From positions 1-32,433 of the forward strand of contig CADBDT010000031.1 in NCBI GenBank assembly GCA_902793465.1: a DNA stretch of 32,433 nucleotides, given 5' to 3'. Shown here one piece after another: positions 9,204-16,459 of the stretch. Source of the DNA: an uncultured Coriobacteriaceae bacterium. Lineage in GTDB: Bacteria; Actinomycetota; Coriobacteriia; Coriobacteriales; Atopobiaceae. Both the position numbers and the translations under genes were made by a program. Position 1 is the stretch's first letter. Every line of letters begins with the position of its first letter. The notes under the pieces were generated by a model that saw only the letters and a program-made list of their open reading frames with translations, did no database searches and had not been told where the DNA came from.

Positions 9204-10040
9204 ATGACGCCACAGATGCACCTATATGTATTAGCCAGCGGCTCGAAGGGAAACGCTGCTGTGGTGGAGGGGCCGGAGGGCTCGGTTTTGGTGGACTGCG
9301 GGATATCGCGCAAGATGCTCCGCGAGCGAGCCGACGAGGCAGGATGCGACCTGAGTCGCGTGGAGGCAATCCTTCTTACTCACGAGCACAGCGACCATAC
9401 CAAGGGACTACGAGTAGTGTGCAACCACTTTGACGGACCGGTGTTCACCACCGCAGGCACGGCAGGAGGACGCCGGAACCTATCCGAGCTCTCGTTTACC
9501 CTCGTGAACCACGACGCCACGCTCGAGCTCTGCGGCATGCGCATACAGGCGTTTCCCACCGCCCACGACGTAAACGACCCCATGGGGTTCCGCTTCGAGA
9601 CGCGCGGGCGCACCCAGACGGAGGACGATGGCGTCCTGGATGCGATTGGCTGGGCAACCGACACGGGCCATCTTACCGACCAGGCGCTCGACGCGCTGTA
9701 CGGTTGCCGGATTCTGGGCATAGAGTCCAACCACGATCCTCGCATGCTCGCAAAGGGCCCCTATCCCGCCTACCTAAAGGCACGCATATCCAGCAGCTAC
9801 GGACACCTTTCCAACGAGCAGGCGGCCGAGGCGGTCCCCCACCTTGTTACGCGCGATACCGAAACCGTGGTGGCCCTGCACCTCTCGCAGGAGAACAACC
9901 GACCAAGCCTCGCCGTTCGCGCGCTTGCGCAAGCCCTTGGCGCCGAGGCCGCAAACACCACGTTTACCGAGGCCCGCACCCCTGATGGCATGCTGACCAT
10001 CTGTGCCGGCGCCCAGGACGCTCCCCTCGTGGTGTGGTAG
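9204..10040 (+). CDS. WalJ/YycJ-type metallo-beta-lactamase-fold hydrolase
   Basis: A 278-residue metallo-beta-lactamase-fold protein. It begins LYVLASGSKGNAAVV, the typical WalJ/YycJ opening, and carries the metal motif THEHSDH (His60, His62, Asp64, His65). Later conserved histidines include H of ESNHD and SSYGHLSNEQAA. WalJ proteins in Firmicutes lie beside walKR and have been tied to DNA exonuclease activity and wall homeostasis; no walKR is present here, so the role is open. The ATG at 9204 follows AAAGGAG by five bases. A longer in-frame reading runs back into the tilS coding region and is not supported. Confidence 0.88.
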   Translation: MTPQMHLYVLASGSKGNAAVVEGPEGSVLVDCGISRKMLRERADEAGCDLSRVEAILLTHEHSDHTKGLRVVCNHFDGPVFTTAGTAGGRRNLSELSFTLVNHDATLELCGMRIQAFPTAHDVNDPMGFRFETRGRTQTEDDGVLDAIGWATDTGHLTDQALDALYGCRILGIESNHDPRMLAKGPYPAYLKARISSSYGHLSNEQAAEAVPHLVTRDTETVVALHLSQENNRPSLAVRALAQALGAEAANTTFTEARTPDGMLTICAGAQDAPLVVW

Positions 10041-10104
10041 CCCCACCGCAGCCCCTGCACGCGGCACAAGCCCAGAAGGCGAGCGCTGAGCATGCGGGAG
10101 AAGA

Positions 10105-10251
10105 CCTATCAAAAGGGGTACTCCCCCTTGATTGGTGCCTATCAAAAGGGGTACTCCCCCTTGATTGGTGCCTATCAAAAGGGGTACTCCCCCTTGATTG
10201 GTGCCTATCAAAAGGGGTACTCCCCCTTGATAGGTTCTCCCCCTTGATAGG
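10105..10251. repeat. Family B: four tandem 33-bp palindromic units plus a partial unit
   Basis: Units start at 10105, 10138, 10171 and 10204, and the first three are identical. Each contains CCTATCAAAAGGGG, then TACT, then CCCCCTTGAT, so each can fold into a hairpin. The fourth ends GATAGG instead of GATTGG, and a 17-bp fragment follows to 10251. The array lies 64 bp after the walJ stop and 44 bp before the SpoIIE-type gene. It could end walJ transcription or act in the leader of the next gene. Confidence 0.9.
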
Positions 10252-10295
10252 TTAATATGATAGTGGTGCACGCATACGAGCAAAGGGGCGCGCCT

Positions 10296-13004
10296 ATGGA
10301 TTCCACGCACGAGATCACGCAGGAGAAGACCAAGAACAGGATACGCGACTGGAAGGGCCTTCTTGCGAACGAGAGCCGCAAGCTAAAAGTTCTTGTCTTC
10401 CTCGAGATGCTCCTGCTTTCGGGGTCCATGATCTTTATCCAACTCGGGTTCATAGGCATAGGCTCAATGGGTCAATACGTTGGGTACCTGCTCGCGCTTC
10501 TTGCACCCATAGCAATCGTCGCAATTCTGCTGGGAAAGGGTCTCAGCACGCTCTACGGTCTCCTATCTGGGACGATGCTATTCGTACATGCGCAAATTCA
10601 GCCGCTGGACATCTTTGAGAACTTTTTTGTGACACCCCTCAACGCAATGGGCCTGTATACGGTTATGGGATTCGCAATTGGCCTTTCCTTTGCTATCGCA
10701 CTGCGCAACAACCCCTCGTTGCCTCGTTTCATCGTCTACAGCGTAATTGTTGCCTTTATAACCTCGTTGCTTGCCACCTTCATATTCTTTACGAATTCTT
10801 TGGTCAATATGATTTCTACCGTTGCTTCAAGTGTGAGTACCGTAGAGGAGGTTACCAGCGAATATATCACCAATCATATGGCACTCATACTTATTAGCAT
10901 GGGCGAACTCGATGTACAGGTATGTGGCGATGCAGGCCTCATAGCACTCGCGGCAATCGTATCCAAGCTGGCCGTAGACTACGTAAACAAAAACCGTAAC
11001 AGCAGGAGCGTCCTATTCGTTTTTAGGGCTCACCTAATTGTAGGCGTCGTTCTGGTGTTTTTGTCGGTACAGGCCGGCGCATTTGCGGCGGTCACTTGGC
11101 ACTCGCAACAGACGGCCAACATCAAGATGGACGACGAGATGGAGTTCATAAAGAGGAACTTGGACTCTCGTGCCAAGTATTCGGGCAAGCTCATTGACGC
11201 AGTGGATACGGAGTCGAAAAACGACGAGCAGTTGGTGAACTTTATCCAGCTGCTGCTTACCGAGGAGTTTATGGGCGGGTACGACCTCGACGACGGGACC
11301 ATTGCCCTGTTTGACGAGAATCAGGTCGTGTTCAGCAACAGCCCAACGTACCAGCCCGGCAGCACACGTGAAGAAATCTTTGGCAAAAAGGATGTTGGCA
11401 TACCAGAGCAACTGGCCAAAGACAAGACCACGCGCACCATGATCTACGGGGTATACAACATAGACAAGCTCCTCGAGGAGTACAGAAGTGGAGTTACCGG
11501 CTCCACAGAGCTAGGTTACATGAGAGCCTGCGACGCAGGCGAATATACCATTGTGATGGCACTCCCGGCATCGAAGGTGTTCGAGGAGCGATCTGTGGCC
11601 ATGCTGTGGGCAACGTCGCTCGCCTTCGTTCTGCTCGTTGTGGTATACGTCCTTGCGGCGCAGCTGCTCAGGCGCGTTATGCTCGATCCCATAGTGCGAA
11701 CCAACGAGTCGCTTGCCAAGATTACGGACGGCGACCTAAACGAGACGGTAAAGGAAACCGAGACCGTAGAACTTGCATCGCTCTCCACGGGAATCAACTC
11801 GACGGTAGGCTCTCTGAAGAAGCTCATCGGCGAGGCCGAGAGACGAAACGAGAAGGACCTCGCGACGGCGAAGGCAATTCAGGAGTCCGCCCTTCCTAGC
11901 ACCTTCCCGCCGTTTCCCGAAATCAAGGACTTCGACATCTTTGCGAGCATGAGTGCCGCAAAGGAGGTCGGCGGCGACTTCTACGACTTCTTTTTGGTGG
12001 ACAACGAGACGCTTGGCTTCCTTATTGCAGACGTAAGCGGCAAGGGCATCCCCGGCGCCCTGTTTATGATGGTCGCAAAGGCGGAGATCGAAAACTTCCT
12101 TGCGGGCGGGATGACCCCTGCCGACGCCATCTCGTCGGCCAACAAGAGGCTGTGCGCCAACAACGACGCCGGGATGTTTGTTACCGTGTGGGCCGCTACC
12201 CTAAACTACAAGACCGGCGAACTCACCTACGTAAACGCCGGCCACAACCCGCCTCTCCTGCGCCACAATGGCAAGTGGGAGTGGATGAAGAAGAAGTGCG
12301 GCCTCTTTCTTGGAACCTTCGAAACCGCCAAGTACAAGCAGGTTACCACGACCATCGAGCACGGGGACCAGCTGTTGCTATACACGGACGGGGTAAACGA
12401 GGCGTTTTCCGTGGATGAGGAGGAATACGGAAACGATCGGCTCGAGGCGTTTCTTGCCGACCACAACCAGATGCACCCGCGCGAACTCGTGCGCCTCCTG
12501 CGTGCAGATGTTGCCGCATGGGCAGAGGGTGCGGAGCAGTCCGACGATGTTACCATATTGTCCCTGGAATACGGCGTGGCACCCGAGGCAACGGGAACGC
12601 TCACGCTGCCCGCCGAGATAGACAACATAGGGAAGGCAATGGACCTGGTAATGAGCGAGCTGGTGCGGCGCCTGTGCCCGATCAGCGTTCAGAACAAGGT
12701 TGCCGTGGCGCTCGAGGAGCTGCTGGTAAACATCTGCCGATACGCCTACGCCAACGAGGACAAGCCCGGCGACATGCAGATAAGCTACGCATACGGCACC
12801 GACCCGTCGGCTATTACCGTGGAGCTGCGCGACCAGGGTGTCCCGTTTGACCCCATAAGGCGCGAAGACCCCACCACTCCAAGCGACATTCGAGAGGTAA
12901 AGGTCGGTGGCCTTGGCATCTACATGGTAAAAAAGAGCATGGATGACTTCGTATACATGCGCGACGGCAACACCAATGTAGTGGTTATCAAAAAGGGCTG
13001 GTAG
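10296..13004 (+). CDS. Membrane SpoIIE-type PP2C phosphatase with HAMP and RsbW-like ATPase domains
   Basis: A 902-residue signalling protein that joins phosphatase and anti-sigma kinase-like modules in one chain. Residues about 30-260 hold six or seven membrane helices. Next comes an extracytoplasmic segment (about 270-435), a helix (about 436-455) and a HAMP domain (about 455-510). A SpoIIE-type PP2C domain spans about 545-750 with VGGDFYDF, ADVSGKGIPGALFM, NAGHNPP and SDDVTIL metal-site motifs. The C-terminal HATPase_c domain (about 768-902) has the N-box VALEELLVNICRYAY and the G boxes DQGVPFDP and VGGLGIYMVK. Such proteins act in partner-switching control of alternative sigma factors. 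No sigma factor or STAS anti-anti-sigma gene lies nearby. The ATG at 10296 follows AAAGGGG; the in-frame ATG at 10257 lacks a ribosome site. Confidence 0.9.
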   Translation: MDSTHEITQEKTKNRIRDWKGLLANESRKLKVLVFLEMLLLSGSMIFIQLGFIGIGSMGQYVGYLLALLAPIAIVAILLGKGLSTLYGLLSGTMLFVHAQIQPLDIFENFFVTPLNAMGLYTVMGFAIGLSFAIALRNNPSLPRFIVYSVIVAFITSLLATFIFFTNSLVNMISTVASSVSTVEEVTSEYITNHMALILISMGELDVQVCGDAGLIALAAIVSKLAVDYVNKNRNSRSVLFVFRAHLIVGVVLVFLSVQAGAFAAVTWHSQQTANIKMDDEMEFIKRNLDSRAKYSGKLIDAVDTESKNDEQLVNFIQLLLTEEFMGGYDLDDGTIALFDENQVVFSNSPTYQPGSTREEIFGKKDVGIPEQLAKDKTTRTMIYGVYNIDKLLEEYRSGVTGSTELGYMRACDAGEYTIVMALPASKVFEERSVAMLWATSLAFVLLVVVYVLAAQLLRRVMLDPIVRTNESLAKITDGDLNETVKETETVELASLSTGINSTVGSLKKLIGEAERRNEKDLATAKAIQESALPSTFPPFPEIKDFDIFASMSAAKEVGGDFYDFFLVDNETLGFLIADVSGKGIPGALFMMVAKAEIENFLAGGMTPADAISSANKRLCANNDAGMFVTVWAATLNYKTGELTYVNAGHNPPLLRHNGKWEWMKKKCGLFLGTFETAKYKQVTTTIEHGDQLLLYTDGVNEAFSVDEEEYGNDRLEAFLADHNQMHPRELVRLLRADVAAWAEGAEQSDDVTILSLEYGVAPEATGTLTLPAEIDNIGKAMDLVMSELVRRLCPISVQNKVAVALEELLVNICRYAYANEDKPGDMQISYAYGTDPSAITVELRDQGVPFDPIRREDPTTPSDIREVKVGGLGIYMVKKSMDDFVYMRDGNTNVVVIKKGW

Positions 13005-13029
13005 CGATTGTTTCAACCTGTATGGGGAA

Positions 13030-13130
13030 CGCCCCGGGAAGGCCCGGAGCTATGCCGTGCTCAAACAGTCCTCGCATCGCTTCGCTCGCTGCGGAACTGC
13101 GCGCGGCATAGCTCCGGGCCTCCCGGGGCG
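13030..13130. repeat. Family C long hairpin, copy C1
   Basis: Arms of about 27 nt (starting CGCCCCGGGA and ending TCCCGGGGCG) pair with a single bulged A. The apical part holds the family C core: GCCGTGCTCAAACAGTCCTC on the left and GCGGAACTGCGCGCGGC on the right. The element lies between the convergent SpoIIE-type gene and hsp20. Confidence 0.88.
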
Positions 13131-13184
13131 CTCTCACGTTGCGGAGCCGCCGCGCAGATTCGATAGGGCGGGTGGAAAAATAGT

Positions 13185-13211
13185 AAGGCCGGCAGAATTG
13201 CTGCCGGCCTT
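13185..13211. terminator. Bidirectional rho-independent terminator
   Basis: AAGGCCGGCAG and CTGCCGGCCTT form a perfect 11-bp stem with a five-base loop. It is followed by TCTTATATT on the plus strand and by ACTATTTTT on the minus strand. It can end both the SpoIIE-type gene (plus) and hsp20 (minus). Confidence 0.85.
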
Positions 13212-13253
13212 CTTATATTAGACGCGAGGCGCGCCAATTTTGCACCTGTCGTG

Positions 13254-13688
13254 CTAATCTATTGCGATCTTAGTTACGTTGTTCTTTTCTACTTGCTTGG
13301 GTACGTTAACAACCAGTACACCATTCTCGAGCTTTGCGCTCAGGCCTTCGGTTGCGGCATCCTTAAGGTATACGCCACGCGTGGCACTCCATTCGCGCGT
13401 CTCCTTGTGCAGATAGTTCTTGTCCTTGTCCTCCTCGGTCTCCTTCTTGTCCACGGAAATGGACAGGCGACCCTCGTTGAGCTCAATGTCAATCTCGTCG
13501 CGGTTCACACCTGCGAGCTGTGCGGACACTACATAGGCCTCGCCCTCGTCTACGACGTCCATCTTAAACGCTGCGTCGCTCGATGCGGAGACGAGCGGAG
13601 AGGTAAAGAAGTCGTCAAAGAAGCTGTCGAACGGGAACGAACGACCAATTGCGCGACCATAACGATCGTAAGGAACCATACTTGCCAT
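13254..13688 (-). CDS. Small heat-shock protein Hsp20 (alpha-crystallin family)
   Basis: A 144-residue small heat-shock chaperone that holds unfolding proteins for the ATP-dependent chaperones. After an N-terminal aromatic-rich segment (FPFDSFFDDFF), the alpha-crystallin domain spans about 40-135, with AQLAGVNRDEIDIELNEGRL and the family signature LENGVLVVNVPK. The start is the ATG at 13688, eight bases after GAGGAG; the in-frame GTG at 13697 overlaps that site. The promoter region has a 25-bp dyad (13822-13846) shared with clpB and dnaK, which suggests control by HspR. Confidence 0.93.
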   Translation of the reverse strand: MASMVPYDRYGRAIGRSFPFDSFFDDFFTSPLVSASSDAAFKMDVVDEGEAYVVSAQLAGVNRDEIDIELNEGRLSISVDKKETEEDKDKNYLHKETREWSATRGVYLKDAATEGLSAKLENGVLVVNVPKQVEKNNVTKIAID

Positions 13689-13741
13689 ACTAATCACTCC
13701 TCTATTCTCTTGGGGGCCGTCCCTTAGCGGGCGACCTCTTT

Positions 13742-13763
13742 GTCTACGTCATTAATTATTCCC
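13742..13763 (-). promoter_or_regulatory. Heat-shock shared block, hsp20 copy
   Basis: On the minus strand this reads GGGAATAATTAATGACGTAG. It resembles the blocks upstream of dnaK (24626-24647) and clpB (19074-19095), which share GGGGAATACTAG followed by CGTAA. Its role is unknown; it may be part of a promoter for an alternative sigma factor. Confidence 0.4.
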
Positions 13764-13821
13764 ACGGCCACTGCGTTTTATACAGTTCGACAAAGATTTT
13801 CTTAGCTTCATATACTCATCA

Positions 13822-13846
13822 AATATAAGTCACATTGACTCATATT
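13822..13846. promoter_or_regulatory. Candidate HspR operator upstream of hsp20
   Basis: An inverted repeat of 9-7-9: AATATAAGT, CACATTG, ACTCATATT. The inner halves resemble the TGAGT-N7-ACT part of the actinobacterial HAIR consensus CTTGAGT-N7-ACTCAAG. The same layout occurs upstream of clpB and dnaK. Confidence 0.55.
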
Positions 13847-13958
13847 TGCCATTTGAATGTTAAGCGCATGAGACTTCTACTTATACATGTGTACAATTAG
13901 GCTTGGTAGCTCTATTATGGCTATTGCTTTGTTTGCACGCTGGTTCGGAGGCGCCCAT

Positions 13959-14357
13959 ATGGACGACAACGAAATCAAACAACATAAGAACAACGACGAG
14001 CTCGAGCGCCGCACTCCATACGTTCGCAAGACTCGGCCGCGCAAGACGCAAGAGGCAATTAACGACCTCGAGCAGGATGACACCTACGCCCAGGGGTTCA
14101 CGCACGACTCAAACGTAACCGTAGGAGGCCGCAATCCCCTATCCGGAACCGTATATAGTCGCTCGCGTGGCAGCATGCCCCAGCTTCAGCGTGACCTCCA
14201 CTACGGACAATACCTCTCCATACCCAAGGGCAAAAGACAGATCTTCTCGTCACGAGAGCGTTCCGCAGCAGTTAAGTCGCGTGCGATTACTGCCATAATC
14301 CTTATTGTGCTGGCAATAATCGCCATCCTTGCTTGGATGCTCATCCAGCGCCACTAG
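13959..14357 (+). CDS. Small tail-anchored membrane protein, unknown function
   Basis: I do not recognise this 132-residue protein. Residues 1-105 are charged and polar with no clear fold (KQHKNNDELERRTPYVRKTRPRK near the start). One hydrophobic helix (about residues 109-129, AITAIILIVLAIIAILAWML) ends the protein, leaving four residues outside. This fits a tail-anchored topology with a cytoplasmic N-terminal part. The ATG at 13959 follows GGAGG by seven bases; the upstream ATG at 13887 lacks a site. It diverges from hsp20 and converges on the PASTA/53-residue gene pair. Confidence 0.75.
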   Translation: MDDNEIKQHKNNDELERRTPYVRKTRPRKTQEAINDLEQDDTYAQGFTHDSNVTVGGRNPLSGTVYSRSRGSMPQLQRDLHYGQYLSIPKGKRQIFSSRERSAAVKSRAITAIILIVLAIIAILAWMLIQRH

Positions 14358-14398
14358 GACGGCATGCCTGAAATAACATAGGCAGACTGTCCGATAAC

Positions 14399-14509
14399 GG
14401 GGTGCCGCTTGGGAATACTCCCCTACGGGTACATCGCGGATAGAACCCCTCACAAGGGATTGGCTCACTCGCAATGTACCCGATGGGGAGTATCCCCAAG
14501 CGGCACCCC
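14399..14509. repeat. Family A long palindrome, copy A2
   Basis: The left arm runs GGGGTGCCGCTTGGGAATAC then CCCCTACGGGTACATCGCG, and the right arm mirrors it with a few mismatches. It lies between convergent genes, 41 bp after the plus-strand membrane gene and 20 bp past the stop of the minus-strand 53-residue gene. Its left flank carries CTGTCCGATAACGGGG, a motif also seen near 24758 and 31050. Confidence 0.85.
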
Positions 14510-14529
14510 ACACTTGTCGTTACGTACTG

Positions 14530-14691
14530 CTATCTCCAGGGGTCCTCTTCAAACAGCGGCTCGCGTGGCGCCGGCCTGTCGGAGTACGGGTCGTATCCGT
14601 CGTCGTCCTCGTTCTGGGCGCGCACAAACGGATCTTGGGATCTTTGGACCTCGCCGTTCTTACGTTGATCCCTTTTCTCCTTCTGGCACAT
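14530..14691 (-). CDS. 53-residue acidic small protein, coupled to the PASTA gene
   Basis: A small gene that reads MCQKEKRDQRKNGEVQRSQD at its start and ends FEEDPWR. It has a basic N-terminal half and an acidic, Pro/Tyr-rich C-terminal half (EDDDGYDPYSDRP). Support comes from AGGGGG placed five bases before the ATG, the 9-bp gap after the PASTA gene stop, and the composition, which looks like real protein. There is no membrane segment or known domain. Function is unknown; it may act with the PASTA protein. Confidence 0.6.
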   Translation of the reverse strand: MCQKEKRDQRKNGEVQRSQDPFVRAQNEDDDGYDPYSDRPAPREPLFEEDPWR

Positions 14692-14700
14692 AGCAACCCC

Positions 14701-16296
14701 CTATACGTACTCTTCGTTATAGGCAACAAAGTTGCAGAGCGAGTTACCGTATGCCGCAAGGTCGTTTGAGGCATATGCCGACTTAAGCCCGCATCCAATT
14801 ACAATCTCGCTCACCGCAAGCTTGCCAGAGCCATCGGTCGTGCCTTTAATAAAGATAGTCCACGTACTGCGAGAAGTTTCCCCGTAGCAGCAGTAGAACG
14901 AGTGTCCCACGTTTTTGGTTCCCTTGGGCAACGTAATGTTTGCCTGCGTGCACTCGCCTATTTTGTCTCCAAAGCCACAGAGCTTTGCTATCTCTTTTGC
15001 AGTGGTATCGCTTACGGAGGGATTCTTTATGCCAAGGCTAGCCGCTGCCGCAACAGGTATTACCATACGCATGCCGGTTATGCGCGCGTCTTCGGTCATG
15101 ACTTCGGAATAGCCGCCCTGCGTGAGGTTGAGGTTATGCTTCCACGGCTCGGGAACAAAGCCAAGCGCAACATCGCTGCCGTTTACGAAGCCCGCCACAA
15201 GCTGCTGCCCGTTTTGCATCGTATAGCCCACACGTGCCTCGTAGCCCTTGGACTCAAGGAACTCCTTTATGTGAGGTGCCTTTGCGTCGTAGTAATCGTC
15301 CAGGCGAATTACCTCACTCAGCGGATCGCCAACATATACCGTTGCGCCTTCCTCGGGAACCACCTCGCCCTCGGCGGGAACGGAACGCACCACACGCATG
15401 CGCTTGTCTGCCGCAGCCTGCTCGAACTCAGACTTTGCTTCGATACCCTCTCGCTTTAGATGGTTAATGGCAATCTCTTCCTCCTCGCCCACCACCTTTG
15501 GCATACGAGGAAGCTGCGAGACCACGACCACGATCTCCTCCGAGCTCATAAACTCCGATCCAGCCCCAGGCCGCACCTCCAAGACCTTGTCTTCTTCGTC
15601 GTGGCGATCCTGCGTCTCAAAGCGGATGTTCTGAGCGCCTGCCTGCTCCAAGATGGTGCGTGCCTCATCGCGCTTCTTTCCCACTACCTCGGGAACGACC
15701 CTCTTTGCGCCTATCTTTAGGTGTACCTCGGTATTCTGGTCCACGCGCTTTCCCTCGGGCGGATCCACTCCCACCACGTGGCCGTCTACGCCATCGGCGG
15801 GAACCGTTTCTGTGGTTACCTTGAATCCCTTTTGCTCCACAAGTGACGTGGCATTTCCCTGCGACAAGCCCATAACGCTTGGAACGGTTTTGCCACCCCA
15901 CATCTCAAGCACATACGAACCAGCCACGGCAGCGCAAGTGGCTATTGCCGCCGCCAACAAAAGTCCCACCACAACACGGCCGATTCTGCGTCGCTTACGC
16001 CCATTCTCCGTGCGCGCGTTTCGCGACTGCTCGTGCGCACGACGGCGCCTACGAGACTTGCGATCGTCCCCGCTGGGATCGGTGAGGCTCTTTAGGCTGT
16101 CGGATTGCAGCGTGTTAAGACGCCAGGACGATACGCCCACGCCCTCGCGGCCCACCGAACCATCTCCCGACACCGGGTCGTCGCTGAGGGCTTGTGGAAT
16201 TATGGATTCCTCGGCCGCATCCTTTGGGGAATCGATGACCTCTATTGGCACAAGGCTGCCGGTTTGCTCCCCGTCAGTCTTTGGATCGTCGCTCAC
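14701..16296 (-). CDS. PASTA-domain membrane protein without a kinase domain
   Basis: A 531-residue single-pass membrane protein. The cytoplasmic part (1-106) is acidic then Arg-rich (RRRRR near 82, KRRR near 101). The helix is about 107-130. Three PASTA domains follow at about 137-198, 199-263 and 264-327, each with the VPxVxG start and the xPxxGxxV end pattern. The last 200 residues hold six cysteines and no fold I recognise. PASTA domains usually bind muropeptides or beta-lactams in PknB/Stk1 kinases and PBPs; here no kinase or transpeptidase is attached, so the protein may be a receptor or scaffold. The start is a GTG at 16296 after AGGAGG. Confidence 0.85.
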   Translation of the reverse strand: MSDDPKTDGEQTGSLVPIEVIDSPKDAAEESIIPQALSDDPVSGDGSVGREGVGVSSWRLNTLQSDSLKSLTDPSGDDRKSRRRRRAHEQSRNARTENGRKRRRIGRVVVGLLLAAAIATCAAVAGSYVLEMWGGKTVPSVMGLSQGNATSLVEQKGFKVTTETVPADGVDGHVVGVDPPEGKRVDQNTEVHLKIGAKRVVPEVVGKKRDEARTILEQAGAQNIRFETQDRHDEEDKVLEVRPGAGSEFMSSEEIVVVVSQLPRMPKVVGEEEEIAINHLKREGIEAKSEFEQAAADKRMRVVRSVPAEGEVVPEEGATVYVGDPLSEVIRLDDYYDAKAPHIKEFLESKGYEARVGYTMQNGQQLVAGFVNGSDVALGFVPEPWKHNLNLTQGGYSEVMTEDARITGMRMVIPVAAAASLGIKNPSVSDTTAKEIAKLCGFGDKIGECTQANITLPKGTKNVGHSFYCCYGETSRSTWTIFIKGTTDGSGKLAVSEIVIGCGLKSAYASNDLAAYGNSLCNFVAYNEEYV

Positions 16297-16350
16297 TTTG
16301 GCACCTCCTGTAAAAATACCAAGAGTGTACCATTGGCGTACGATAAGAAC

Positions 16351-16392
16351 AAAAAACGAGGTGCCGCTTGGGGATATTTCCCAAGCGGCACC
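16351..16392 (-). terminator. Rho-independent terminator of clpB (shortest family A-like hairpin)
   Basis: GGTGCCGCTTGGG and CCCAAGCGGCACC form a 13-bp stem, followed on the minus strand by CGTTTTTTG. The arm is the same as the outer arm of A2, so a family A element and a terminator share sequence. It lies between the clpB stop and the PASTA gene start. Confidence 0.85.
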
Positions 16393-16459
16393 CCACTCCG
16401 TCGCGTTTTTTCGGACAGCCTAGGGGGTAGCCCCTGGGCGAAAGTCCGTTGCTTTGCGT

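Noticed and set aside
10105..10251. CRISPR array
   Set aside because: The 33-bp units are directly adjacent with no unique spacers, and no cas genes are present.
14409..14693. Open frames through the family A palindromes
   Set aside because: The same peptide-like strings recur in several repeat copies in both directions because the repeats are palindromic; no start sites support translation.
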